Below the pieces are notes generated by a model. That model searched no databases. It had not been told where the DNA came from and saw only the letters and a list, made by a program, of their open reading frames with translations. 64,000 bases of DNA, from NCBI RefSeq assembly GCF_900496995.4, contig NC_044008.1:868001-932000 (forward strand), given 5' to 3'. The translations under genes and the position numbers were made by a program. This stretch comes from Aquila chrysaetos chrysaetos (Eukaryota > Chordata > Aves > Accipitriformes > Accipitridae). The number at the start of each line of letters is the position of its first letter. Position 1 is the stretch's first letter. Shown here one piece after another: positions 1 to 13,600 of the stretch.

Positions 1-3000
1 TGCTGTCAGCTCTACCATCTGCATTGCTCCGCAGGCACTCAGGCATCAAGATTGTTTGACAAAGCTGTGGCCTTATACCTAGTATTGGTATCTTATTTGT
101 AAATTAATTCATAGGCACTAAGGAAAAGACTCCCTGACAGTATTCTGCTGGACATGGGCACCACACTAATCCTCAGCTAGAACTGCAAAATTAAGATAAA
201 CATCAAACAACCGAGATTACTACTCCAGATATTCTAGACTAATTTTAGTCCACAAAATCCTGCATCCTGCTACTAACCTACATGCAGCCCCAAGACCACT
301 TAGACGATGTTTGGTCTTTTCCACTTCCTCATTTCTTAAAAAAAGAAAATAAATAAATAATAAAATAAAAATCCATCCACTAACTCTTCTGAGACTCAAC
401 TGTAATATGGGAAGTTAAATATTCCCATAGTCACTAGTTATGACAGTAAATAAATACAACAGCTTACACAAATGAACCGCTGTACAGTTAATGGATACTT
501 CTGGCATTTATTAGTATATACTGAACCTTACACACGGTGCTTTTTTTTTTTTTTTTTTCCAGAAACTATGCTGTAAACAAAGTTACAGGGAATCCTCCTC
601 CAACTTCCATTGCCACTTCATGTCATTTTCAGAAGAAAATTTGGCTCCCTGCACATTTTCAGAGCACTTGAAATTTTATAGAAATTGCTGAAATTAAAAA
701 AAAAAAGCGCCAACACCCAAGAAACAAAATTTTATTTGCAGACAAAACCAAACTGATCTGCCATCCTTTTTAAATGATGTATGTTTTGAAACAAAGGTTC
801 ATGTCTCACTAAAGACTAAATGCTGTCCTTGCTGAATTCGCAGTAATTAATGGCAGTTTTGGAAAGAGATGAAACAAGGCCAGTTGCCTCTTCTTGCGTT
901 TTCACAGGCTGCAAACTTACAGCAGAAATGCATATCTTCACATTTCTCTCAAACAATAACAAAGACTACCTAGTGTCTCACGCAAAGATCTGGTTTGGTT
1001 TTAATACTTCCCACAGAGAGCAAAAGAGTAATTTTAGGTTTTATCAGCTTCTTAGGATAATCTTCAGTATCGACAGTATTTCTGCAGCAACAGTACTGCA
1101 TAGAGTCCAATCTCAGCTATTTTACCATAGTCCTTCAGTCACATAAAGGGTATGAAATACCGTTTAAAGAGTCAGCAACTAGTTTAATCTTAGATTAACA
1201 TTTTAGTATTAATGTACTTCTCTGATAACAACGGAAGAATTCCTTTAAATAATTACTGTGGGTATATACCCTCTCATTTCAAGAGACTATGAAGTATTTG
1301 CCTTTTTCCACTCTCCCTGGAATTCATTTTCTATCCTAACTGTAAGAGCAGACAGCCTGCTCCTCTCTACCCGAATGCTGATCTCTGTTCCCAGCCTCTG
1401 CAATTCATTTTTCAGGCTTCACACACACACTCTTAACAGCAAATATCAGTTTAAAACAAATCCTTTATAAATTCAGGTTCAGAGCGACTGCAAATTTACT
1501 TTCCTCTCCATCTGGACATTTGCAAAATGATATGCAAATCATGAGATACATGAAATGATACTGGTAATTATAGAAGTAACTGAGACCAGTTACTATTTTA
1601 AACTTGTGGCCAAGCACTGTGAATGTCTTTCACAGAAGCTGACCCATCCACAAAAACAGCGTGTTATGGTGGCAGAGCTTGCATGAAATCTTTTCAAAAC
1701 TGTTAAGTACAACGCAGGATGAATACAAAGCCATCGTGGTTTTTCTGAGTTAGACAATAAAGACCGTAGAAGGTCCTGTCCACAAGGTCAGGCATAACCA
1801 GATAACTAAAAGCAAGCTGAAGATTATCTAGCGCAGTTATTTATGGCAATAAACTGCCAAACTGCCAAAAGACACCAGAGCTGCAGCAGAGAAAGAAATC
1901 AAGGACAGTGTTTTATTGTCAAATGTGCTGGCTGGAAAGAAGCTGGATTCTACAATAAATCACTTGCGGAGGTATGGAAGGCCCCCAAAAAACATCTTAC
2001 TGTTCCTTACCTAGCATTAACAGCAGCACTGTCACACTAACACCTAGTGATTCACAAGGCAGGGGACAGTGTCATTTCAACCAATTTTTCTTCTACTGCC
2101 AGTGTAGCATACTGCTCTTTCACACTCCCAAGCTGGTACTTTAAGTCAGCTATAATCCATTTTAAGAATCTGTCAAGCCACTCAGTAACTAAACAAGCTG
2201 AGGAAAGTTGCCAGTTTAATACATAACACCATGCTGTTACCTCATAAGAATTTTTATTTTCAGTATTTTTATCACCAAGATCTTCCCAAGAAATTTGATA
2301 ATTTGGGTTATGAAGATTTTTTGACTGCACAACTTAAGTTGCCTAAAAAGGGCCCAACTTTCCAGAAGAGTTAAGTAAACACCCTCCAAAATTCAGAACA
2401 CACTATAAATGTCTCAAGTCACCCATGACGAAGTCTGCAGACACATCTGAAAGTCTTCCTCCTGTGACTGCTGGAGAAGGGAGACAGAAAGCCATCATCC
2501 TGGATGCAGTTCATATCAAAAAAGGCACAAGACACTCTTGAGAATCATCCTTGTTTATCCAAGTTCTTGTTCTAGAAAACCGTAAGTCTCTATACTATTC
2601 TATTCAAAATAGAAATTGATTTAAACTCAAGCAAGAAATAATACAATGGATGAGTTGTAACTGGACTTCAGTAACATAATTGAAACCAATGTTTGTTCAA
2701 CTAGTGCAAAGCTCCATGACAGGAACCCATTCAATACTGCTCCTGCAGAACAGCCTGCCTCCCTCCCCTCACACTCCACGTTGCTGCTTCTCAGAGAGAC
2801 CAAAGAAAGTTCAGGTAAAATTACAACAAACATCAATCCACAGTTAAGTACAGTCACTAGCATTGTGCCAGATATACACACAGCATGATAGGTGGTAAGG
2901 AAAAGCAAGCAGATTAAACTCATTCTACTCAGAATTTAATTTTTTAGATTTAATACACAAAATCCACAGTGAATTAAAAACTAACACTTGCTCAAATTCT

Positions 3001-6000
3001 GCAATGCTAAAAACCAAGCTTGCTAAACTTTTCAGGTATTCTGTGACAAAACCACCTATGCACAGGCCACGTGGAGGGGATGTGGGGACAGAATGAATGC
3101 TGTCAGCAACTACAAAATTCCTTGCTAGAAAAAAACCCATCACATAGAACCCAAGGCTAACAACATCTATTTCCAGAAGACACATAAACGTATAAAAATA
3201 CCACCTAAAACTTATCATGCTCCTGACTCAAGGCACAAAAAGTAATCTATTTCAATGAAAACACACAGTTATAAGAAAACATGGCACACTAGGCAGTCTA
3301 GAAGTAATTCTCACAAAACGTGGGAACATTGAAGCTTCTGTACATTTCGCTATTTTCTTTCACCATGATTTCTCATGCTTCTCCCACACTTCTGCCAGGA
3401 GAGGTCAGGGTCTCCCCTCCTTGATCTTCACCTTTCCCATCATTTGCAAAAAAAATGCAGGGTTGTCAGTGATTTCCACCTATTTGTTTTACAGCACATG
3501 CAATGCCTTGCATTTGTCCCAGAGAGAGGAAGAAGGCACATGAGAAATAATTTAGTCCTGTGTCAGTTATGTGCCCTGACTAAAGCAAAGTGCTTTTGAA
3601 TTACAGCCCTACAAGAGCTCAAGCCAATCTCTGAATTCACACTGCCACGTCTCTTCCCTTGGACGAGCACCACTGCTCGCCTAAGCCTTTGGTGTGCCAG
3701 CCTCGGGTGCCAAGTGGGTAGGTGACAAACCCAGCAAGGCAGTAAACAGCGCAGGCTGGGGGCTGTTTTGACCAATTTAGTGTCCAGGACCTCACCAAGT
3801 GTTCACACAAAAACCTATGCCAGACAGGTACAAACTGCTATGAAACCACACTAAGTCTAATCAAATGCCTGGATACCAAACTATAGTCATGTCATTTTTT
3901 TATACTCAACCACAGACAATGCAATCCAAACACCATAACTCAGCATCAAATTCATATACAGCAACCAAACAGCTATGAAGACTGCTCAACTTAAGACTGG
4001 GGAAGTTAAAAGACTCATGGCTGGACTTAGGAAAAAAAACATGGCTTCTGCCTCCTTAAGCCAGATCTTAAATCAGTTCAGTCCGTTCGCACCACAGCTA
4101 CACCCAGGAACTCAGAACATATTGTCAGTTTTCAATATTCTTCAGTCTTCCCCAGAAATGCATTTACAGGGTCCAGCACATACTAATTTAGTGATCAAAT
4201 CTGCAACTGAAAGGAAAAAAGCCTCACTGGACACACTATAAACTGGCGAGCACTGTGTGGAAAGGTGCTTCTAGTTACTACTCGAATGAACTGCTGTGAA
4301 CGGCATTCCTTCAAAAGAAAGTCAAAAACTCCTCAGAGTAAAAAAACATGCCACACTTTACACCTCTAGAATATCATCCCTGTTCTTGCTTGGTTTTATT
4401 TCTAAGAATCAAACAGGAAGATGCAAGAATGTCTTATATAAGCATTTTAGGATGCCATCTGAACTGATGAACCCATGCAAGATACATGCATACTACCGAA
4501 ACTACATAAAACCCATAAAGAATATGCACAGAAATCATGTTGCAAACAGGAAAAAAACCAAAACAAAACAAATCCCCAAAAAACAAACAAAAAAAAGAGA
4601 AACACACTCTCGCCATAAGTCTTACTTTTAAGGTATGTCAGCTGTGCATGTGGCAAGAGCAACGGTCTTTCTGAAATTAGTGAAACTGCAAGCAAGGCTC
4701 CTGATATGCACTACCACTTAACATCAACGTAATGATGTTTTTAAAAAGGAGCTTCCCAATTATACTGACGACTATTTGCATGCCATTTTCTCTGAAATTC
4801 AAGTTGCATAACAAGGGCTCTGAGAACATTTCTTTTTGTACTACCAGAGAAGCAACTTTGCAGAGTAAATGGAAAAAGTGTCTGGTTCCAAATCCTCCAA
4901 GAAGTCTTTGGCAGCCAGCTGCTGACAAGTAGCACACTCCTAAGCCTCGGGTCCATGGGAAGCTGGGAGGAAGAGAGGGGAAAAAAGGAGAAAAAAAAGA
5001 AAAAAAAAAAAATAAAAGGAGCACTGCTAAGTTGTTTGGTACCTATTAAGAGAGTTACTGGCTAACCAGCCAGAAGAAATGTGTCTGGCAAGCTCCGACA
5101 GTAACATGTTTTGCACCAACAAAAAGGCTACAGATCTCCTGGGCAGTCTTCCACATAAGCCTAACTTGCCAGAAGGAATCAGCAATAAGTAAATTTACCA
5201 CCTAAAAAGTTGCTTGGTCTCATTTTTGCTTCATCCCGTTCTTTTATTATCATTTATTTTTAAAAGCCTTTCTCAATTTAAAAAGATCACTCCATAAACA
5301 TCACCCACACACCACCTAACAGCTCTGAAGAAGAAAAGTTGTCCAGTGACCAGAAAGTCTCCCTTCCTAAAGAAAGTCTTCATATTACCCAGATGGGTAC
5401 TTCAGGTTAAGGGGGAGAGGATGGGGAGGGGACAGGGATAGTGCAGGAGTTTCCATTTTGTTTGCAACTGAAACTGAGCCAGTACCATGGCTGGCAAGTG
5501 GAAAGTAAAGTTTCACTATGCTTCCCCAGGGCTTCCTGAACGCACCAAGTTTGTACAGAAATTTGACATTCTTCCTTGAGCATTCACAGCCTTCTTTAAG
5601 GCTCTTTTCCACTTGCTTCCAGCAGTATTTTAAACCATATCCTCCTGCTGGAAGCAAGTTCTATTTAGAAATTTTTCTAACATCTCTCAGAATAATTTCA
5701 AAGCACACAGCCACAGAGCACACTTCCACACCAGCAGCCCCTGGAGAGGCAGAGCTACCCCACCGCCATGCTCTGCACAGCCATAGGAAGGTTGAGGAAC
5801 GTGCCGAGCCGGGACCTTGACCAACACCGCAAAACATCCTCCACCACCTCACACCACAGGGCTGACGCAGAGAGGCCAAATACCACTACTGCTGTTTGTA
5901 GAAGCACAAGTGTCCACCACCAACCCAGACAAATGGCACGTCAATTAGAAGATGCTTCTGGGTGAAGGGTCCGTCCTGCTTATTCCCATTTTCAACAGTC

Positions 6001-6777
6001 TCGTTTTCTTCACTTTCCCTCTGACAGTCAGGTCAGGGCATGTTCAGATGGAAAACTCAATTCCCCCTTTTCTGGGAAGAGTATTTCCCACTCGAGGTAG
6101 CTTAAAAGAAAATCAGCAAGCATATGGACTATCACAGAAACCAGTCCATTAAGTGTCGTCCAAAACTGACACTGATACAAAGTACAGCTAAAGCTAACTG
6201 CAAAAGCCAGGAAATACAAAGCAAAAATACCATCAGCCACACTCTGCAGTACTGACTCTGATCTCTGAACTGGCACGTACCCACTGGGGACACACCACAA
6301 GAATGATTCAGACCATTTTTGAACAAGCAGATATACGTAAAGAACAACTGCGTCATTTTATGGGCTATGGTGTGTCCCACAGAATTGGATGCTTTTACCC
6401 CGACACTTGCATAACCCTGGGCTCGTGACAGCCACACTGACCAGTTCACAGACTACCCTCAGCAGGTGCCAGGGCTCCTGCGACAGGAGACACAACACAC
6501 CTGTGTCCAGAAGCATCACGGACTCCTATGCCAAAACGTAACAATGCAAATAAAGGCAACTATTGAGGACTACAACCTGACAGCAGTCTCAGGGCACGCA
6601 ATAAGCCTGAAGTGATTGCTGCCCTGTATGGTACAGTTCGAGAGACTCCTTAAAACAAAGCAAGGACATGGCAACTTCATGCAAATTAAGGACAGCTGTG
6701 CACAGCACCATTAACAGTTTAGCAGCTTTTACCTTAATGAGGCTATGAACCAGCAGTTTCCTGTAACAGCAACAGCC
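1..6777. other. AT-rich non-coding sequence, presumed 5' intron of PPP6R2
   Basis: No reading frame here resembles a known protein or is flanked by convincing splice sites. I see an A-rich patch at 338-370, an 18-base T run (541-558), another A-rich patch near 5,000 and an octamer motif ATGCAAAT at 1532-1539. Assignment to a leftward PPP6R2 intron rests on gene order only. Confidence 0.4.
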
Positions 6778-7590
6778 ACAGAATGGAGGAGATAGAAGTG
6801 CATCTCTGGAGATCATCCAGTCCAACCCACTGCTTTTCAAAGCGGGGTCAGCTGGAGCTGGCTGCCCAGGGCCATGTCCAGGCAGGTTTTGAACGTCTCT
6901 AAGGATGGAGACTCCACCACCACTCTGGGCAGCCTGTGCCTGCATTCAACCACCCTTGCAGTGAAAACATGTTTTCTTATGTTCAGACAGTTTCCCGTAT
7001 TTCCATTTGGGCCCACCGCCTCTTGTCCTGTCACTGGGTACAGCTGAGAAGAGCCTGGCTCCATCTCCTTCACTCCCCTGTGAGGAATTTATACATATTG
7101 ATGAGATCCCCCGAGCCATCTCTTCTCCAGGATGAACAGCCCCAGCTCTCCCAGCCTCTCCTCATGTGGCAAATGCTCCAACTACTTAATCAACTTTGTG
7201 GCTTTTTGCTGGACTCTCTCCACTACGTCCGTATCTCTCTTGTCCTGCAGAGCCCAGCACTGGACCCAGAACTCCAGATGTGACCCCACCAGTGCTGGGC
7301 AGATGGGAAGGATCGCCTCTTGACCTGCTGGCAACACTCTGCACATTGCAGCCCAGAAGGCTCCTGGCCAGCCTTGTGTCTGCCAAGACCCCAAGGTCAT
7401 TTACTGGAGAGCTGCTTTCCAGCTGCTCAGCCCCAGCCTGTACTGGTGCATGGGGTTATCCTTCCCCAGGGGCAGGGCCTGACATTTCCCTTGGCTGAAC
7501 TTCATGAGACTGCTACTGGCCCATTTCTCCAGTCTGTTGACATCCCTCTGTACAGCAGCACAGGTCTATTAAGCACTCCTCACAGTCATA
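6778..7590 (-). mobile_element. CR1 LINE fragment, 3' end, antisense, broken
   Basis: The left edge (ACAGAATGG, then GATCATCCAGTCCAACCC) is the reverse complement of the CR1 3' UTR, so the element's 3' end faces left and it lies on the minus strand. Minus-strand translation gives decayed reverse-transcriptase C-terminal motifs such as RLPRVVVESPSLETFK (around 6,880-6,950) and DVVERVQQKATKLI (around 7,185-7,230), in different frames with stops between them. CR1 copies are normally 5'-truncated, and this one is about 0.8 kb. It is an old, inactive insertion. Both boundaries are approximate, and I see no clear 8-bp terminal repeat on the left. Confidence 0.85.
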
Positions 7591-10515
7591 TCATATAGCG
7601 CACCCCAGATGTGCTTCATTTCAGCCTTTCAGAAGATATGCTGTTATTTGTCAAGGGACTGGTAAGCGTGCATCATTCAAAAAGGGAAGAATCAAGCTTT
7701 TGATGATGCAAGTACTTCACAACTGCGGTTCTGCATTGGAGGTGACCAGAACAGTATTATGCATTTAAGAGCAGAACAAGGAAAGTCTTGTTAGTGAATC
7801 TGTTCAAAACAACTGAAAAAATGTACTCTGGACACACTAACAATCCCTTTGAAATAATTCTTTCTCCAGTTCCTATCAACCACCAGCTGTTGTGTTTGAA
7901 GGGATTTTAGCCTGGTCAGACTGATGGAAATCTTGATGATGTTTTAACCTACACCTCATACAGCATGAATCAGATGTTAGCATCTTCTGAATGTATTTTA
8001 ATGCCTCAAGTTCTCTCCTGCTGCTAAGGCCCTGTACACTAACAGCACTCAACTATTTCTTTTCTTCTGCTGTTGCACATACCACTTCGGTTTCTTGAGG
8101 ATTTAACTGCTGTGACCTGTCAAAAGACAACTGCTTGCAATACACAGACTACCTGTGTTACAGTATTCTGTATTACACTACTTACAACCTTTTGGTACTG
8201 AAGCATCAATGCTGTGCTGCTGCTTTGCACATCCACACCACAGGCTGCCATCCCTTCAAACCCCACTGCGATCACCTGTCCCCAGTACAAGGTTATTGGC
8301 TGTTACTGGTTGCCTCTAACAGCCTCTGCAGTTCATCACAGCCAATACCCCCTGTCCCATCACCATCCTGCCCTCATCTTCCAGCTCCATGACCCCATCA
8401 CTGTCAATAACCTAACATAGGTGGAGATGGCACACTACAGTACAAGCCCCGTTCTGGCAGAGCTTGGATGCAGCACCACGCCTCGCTGCTGAAGTACACC
8501 CACAATACAAATAATAGATGACTTACAGCAGTCTACTCTTCTTTGGGTTCAAAATGCTCAGAATCTACATTTCAGTTTGTCAGGGGGAGAGAATTGTGAG
8601 CTACTCAATTATTTCTAGAGCTCACTCTCAACCTCTTTAGGACCCTACTTCAGACTCTTTAGGAATACACTCTCAGTGCTTGTTTCCAAGACGAAACAAC
8701 ACTGATAAAAAATCTCCTCATTCATCTTATAACATAGCCAAGATTAAATCAAAGATCCGTATTGATTCCTCTTATATTCACACAAGGCATGAAGAACAGT
8801 GAAAAACGCCAATGGATGAAAGAAAAACCTTGCTATGTAAATAAATACTACAGTTCAAAAAGAGAGATTTTTTTCAGATTATTATGAAATTATACCTGAG
8901 ACGTCTGTGGTTCTCCACACAAACGAAAGCAGTACTGGGGATTTCCTGCTGTATCTAATAAGCATTGGAGCTGTTGAAGCCCACCACTACATGGAGAACA
9001 AATAAAGCCCTTTCAGGCAGTCATGTATCTCCTTCCTACCAGCTATACTTCTCCTGTGAAGTAGCTGTCCATGGAGCCACGAGAAGGCAAAATAAAAAAT
9101 AGAAAGTTAAAGGCAGGAAATACAGAACGCCTCTTCACCAACATTTAACTTCTTTCTAGCCCACCTAATCTGAAATTTGGAAGGACTTAGACTTCATTAA
9201 TACGCACTGCTTCAAATTCAAATTGGTATCATGTCCGCCCTTGGTAGTCATGTTGTCTTTTGATGGTAATAGAAAATTCAACCTTATTAGAGAGAAGCCT
9301 CTCTTACCTGAAAAAATGTTTTTCTCTTTAGAAACCTACTTGCAGACACCCTTTGAAAGCCAAGTTTTGGCAGTCTTTTTGCATCAGTCCCTCCCCAAGC
9401 ATAAAAGCGTCACATCAACCCAACAACAACAAAAATAGATGTTATGAAGCGTTATCTGACATGCTCCACGTGCTTCCATGAGTAATGCTACCATGGGTAG
9501 GCATATTATTTTAAGTATGGTCTGTTGCGAGCAATAAAGTCCGAAGCATAAGAGTAAGACGTCAAGACACAAATTGTCTTCTACAGGTATACAGAGCCTT
9601 AATCTCTCAAGATCAAACATTAGGCAAATCTGTTCCAACCTTAGCGCCACACTGAAACTGTAGCTTAATACTACAATAAAAGACTAAGCACAGTCATGAG
9701 AAAAACGGAAACCAAGGTTTGCGTTATAGCCAGTGAAATAAGTTAACAGTTCACATAGCAAACCGAAGTAGGCCTTAGGTGTAAGAAGGCAATTTTACAA
9801 GCAATAGCTGCAGTAAGTTAAGAAACTAAGATGAAATGAGTAGCTGTCCTTAATACAGCAGCCTGAATGAGTCCAAACCAGCCTTCTCTGTTCCCAAATT
9901 ACAATCACACAATTAGCCCTTCCTCACTTGAAATAGCTAGCTATAGGTTCAGTGAAAATAAAGCCAAGGGACATTATCTACGAAGGGTTCTCTATGAAAC
10001 GCTGCAAGAGGCGTCACAGCAGTTTCAGGACAACTTTAGAAGTTGCAGGACATGAATAAAACAACTATTTTAACATCAGAATTTTACATAAATATATTCT
10101 CATTCATCACTATTCTCTTTCTTCCCTTCCCTCACTCATTTGCCCGATTCTTTTTTGTAAACTCTGAATAAAAGGCAAAGCAGGATAGGCTGGAGTCCTC
10201 AGAGGCAATGATGGTTCCAGCAGCTGTCCACACACACCCCAGTAAGCACGCGCATCCCACTGGACGTCAAACTGTTACGATCTCAGCAATTTCTGCCAAG
10301 CTCTGACTGCACATGTACACATCAAAGTCTCGAGAACATAAAACACAGAAATGAATTATAGCCTTTATTCCCTCCTACAACTGAGCATACAAAATTATAC
10401 ATTGTCTCTATTGTATTCAGCTAGCTTTGTAGTTAGCTATTATCTTAGTATTGGGATAACTTAAATACTTAAAACCTATGAAAACTATTATCTTATACCA
10501 TGTTTCAGCCTTAGT

Positions 10516-10536
10516 AAAAAAAAAAAAAAAAAAAAA
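10516..10536. repeat. 21-base A homopolymer
   Basis: A simple A tract with no retroposon body recognisable next to it. A G-rich tract follows about 130 bases to the right. Confidence 0.9.
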
Positions 10537-10661
10537 GGACTTAGTTTATCATTATTTTATTACTTCATCTTCCTTCCAGCCCTCAAAGTCTCATAGCCTT
10601 CAGAGGTGAACTGTCAAACAGTCAGAAGCTTCTGTTTTATACAGATGAAGGATTTATCCTG

Positions 10662-10685
10662 GGGCGGGGTGGGGGGGGGGGGGGT
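10662..10685. repeat. G-rich low-complexity tract
   Basis: GGGGCGGGGT is followed by an unbroken G run of about 15 bases in otherwise AT-rich sequence. No promoter features accompany it. Confidence 0.85.
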
Positions 10686-13600
10686 AGGAAGAGTATTTTG
10701 CCTGTAGGCCACTTTCAGAGCAGAAGGCCAACAAAGCTTTGTCTGAATGGCAGAATGGTTTGTCAAGGTCTTCTGGAGTGGAAGCAGCTTCCTCTAGCGA
10801 GTGCATCCCTGAACTCCAGTGCAGGCATCTGCTTCTGCCCGAAAGGACAGATTATCATCCTGCCGAACACAGGCAAGCACACACCTCCTGGACAAGAAGA
10901 GTCAAATCTCCCAACTGAAATTTGTCACACTTTATCAACCTGGTATCCCAACCCCACCATACGAATTAAGCAGAGGCCACAATACACTTTATTAATGGCA
11001 TTTTCAGGAAAGATTCAGTATCTGGATTTTGATGTTTCAGAACTAGCGAACCCAGCACTGTATACTCAGCCACAGTTACACTCCCCAATGTGGAGGGACC
11101 TGTGCCGTACGTGGCAGCGCTGAAATCCACTTTGCAGCCTAGCAGCACCAGCCGGCTCTTAACTCTCGCTCCTCCTTTTGCCGTGATACCAGCTCTGCAG
11201 CCCCCTTTCCCCTAACCTTTTCTTTGCAGCGTTCCGGCACAGCGTTGTCCTGCCACGTTGTCCAGGGTTTGCCTTGCGACTGTCTCCGCCCCAGCATCAG
11301 AAAACAGGAGGGGAAAATCTCTGTCCCAAATCCACCCTTCAGAAACGGTGTACAACCTCAGAGGGCACCTGTACTACAAGGGGCACTCACGTCGCTCCAT
11401 GGTAGAAGAAGATGGGAACACTGAACAGAGGATTCTGTTAATCTTCAAATGTTACCATATAACTAAAGATGTTTTTCAGCTTCCTGAGAGACTGCTTAGC
11501 CCAAGCCGTTGATTGGAAAACCCTTTGACACACTTAGAATTCTCAGATAAAAATTTATCCTTAACCAAAACAGTATTTCAGGCCAAGGGCCTGCTTTTGT
11601 TTTCCTCTTCTGAGCCAGGGATATGAATTTCTTCATTCCTTCTTAACATCTAACTGACAAATGAAACAGACATCTACACTTACATTCCTTGGACACAAAC
11701 AGTAAATCACAAGTACTGCAGGAGTCCGGTATACCAGCACAGTAAGGGGTTGTGTTGGGTTTTTTTTCTTTTAATAAAAAACTGCTGCAGGCAAAAAATT
11801 ATGAAGGTCTGTCTGTTGTACAAATCTGCACACAAAATTAAGAGCTACTTCTAATTATTCTATGCTTCTGAAGTTCCCTAATAAAGAGATGATATCAAGA
11901 AGTACTTTGTTTTGATGATCAACTTTATCCTCACCTAGTATCTAGTTAAACAGCCTTCTAATTGACGCCCTACCCCGTGCTAAGGACAAAATTTGCACAG
12001 CTTCTTTATTTGAATGTTACATTTTTAATTAAATTCAACACACCCAGACACTGAAGAAACTGCAGCGCTTCAAAAAATGCAGGAAAAGCTAGCCAGAAAA
12101 ATATACCAAATGCACTGTGAACATAATTGCACAAAAAAGGTCTTTTTTTTCTAGGCCAGTCAAAAGCATATGGAGCTAAACACATACCAAAGAATTAAAC
12201 TCCACAGCCTACCAGCTTCACGTTACCTATAAGGGCATAGTTATCTCAAAATTTTTAACCTGTACCTCACTCTATCACTAATAATTTAAGAAGATTAATA
12301 GTCAAACATTTTCATTACTATTCTCTCTGTTTATGTAGCTCTAGAGTCTGTCTCCCCCACGGAGGAAGGCATCAGCAGCATCTACAAGGCACCCCAGGGG
12401 GATTTCTGTGCTTCACTTTAAAGATTAACCTTTAAGTGTAAGACTTGCAACTTGATTTGAATATTAAAAAGCTAACGCACAATCATTGTTAAAACAAGCA
12501 AAACAAAATCACGGGGGTTTTTTACATGTCGATTTACATGTCTTGCAGGACTCCTCAGACACTCCACTCCTCATTCACTTGCACAGCTTAAACAAGACTT
12601 TGAAGCCACTTAGACTGTTTACTACATGTTGTTTAAGCAACAAATTAAATCTTCTCCTGGATCACCGCAGTTAAACCCTTCAGAAATAATTATTATTAAT
12701 TAGACTACTATCTCAGAAGTGAGATGCTGGTATTTACTGGGACACACAAGCAGCATTTCTCAGAAAACCCAGTTTGTCACAAAGTCATTTACCGCATTGA
12801 TCTATGGACCCTGGATATTTTATTTTTTGCTGCAGAGTAAGCCAGTATTACAAAAGAAACATCATTCCACTCAGACTATTAGATAGCAAACCAGCAGCAT
12901 TTGCAAGCTAAGACTTCCTGTTGCGCTTTACAAGACAACCAAGAGCTGTACATTTCAGATACACCTATTTTAGTACTGCGATGTCCTCCAATGAGCAAGA
13001 AAACTCCTTTAATGGTCCTTTATACAAGTTCAAAGCTTCAAAACTGCATTTGTGCCTCTATCTACATTTTTTGCATGCTGCAGTTTTTACCAGAATGTTC
13101 CGACATTGCGCTTTTCTACCAACCAGACTACATGGAAACAAGGCACAATATTGCTTTGTCAAAACTGTAACAAGTCAGTGCCTTAAAAGAAGATATTAAA
13201 CAACATATGCATTTTAATTTCCTTAATCTTTCAGGACATCATATAGACGCAGTCCACACAAAGTTTACGTAGTTCTACAGGTAAAATAAATATTAAGACA
13301 CTTTAGAAGAAAAAAATCTTATATATGACAATGGACCATCAGCCTGTTTTCCCTGCATGGCACCACTTAAAACTATATTTATGGGCTAAGCTTCATTATC
13401 AGAAAGGAAAACAATCATTTGGAAATCTCAGACCCACCCTTAGGAGTTCAATGGGCTTTACCTGGACAAATAAACATTAAAGCTCAGGTTGCTCTTGAAA
13501 TCACAAACCAGAATTATGCACTGACAATGTTAGGCCATAGTTTGCCATGTATTTAAGCCTGCATTGCTGAAGAAAAAAAAATTGTTTTCCTTTTCCATGC

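Noticed and set aside
1532-1539. Octamer ATGCAAAT
   Set aside because: A single 8-mer in a long AT-rich intron is expected by chance. Not listed as a regulatory site.
2052-2330. 92-codon minus-strand frame that looks protein-like (WLDRFLKWIIADLKY)
   Set aside because: I could not match it to PPP6R2 or any other family, and it lacks clear flanking splice sites. Treated as chance.
6837-7400. Minus-strand open frames that look like separate small genes
   Set aside because: They are decayed reverse-transcriptase remnants of the CR1 element.
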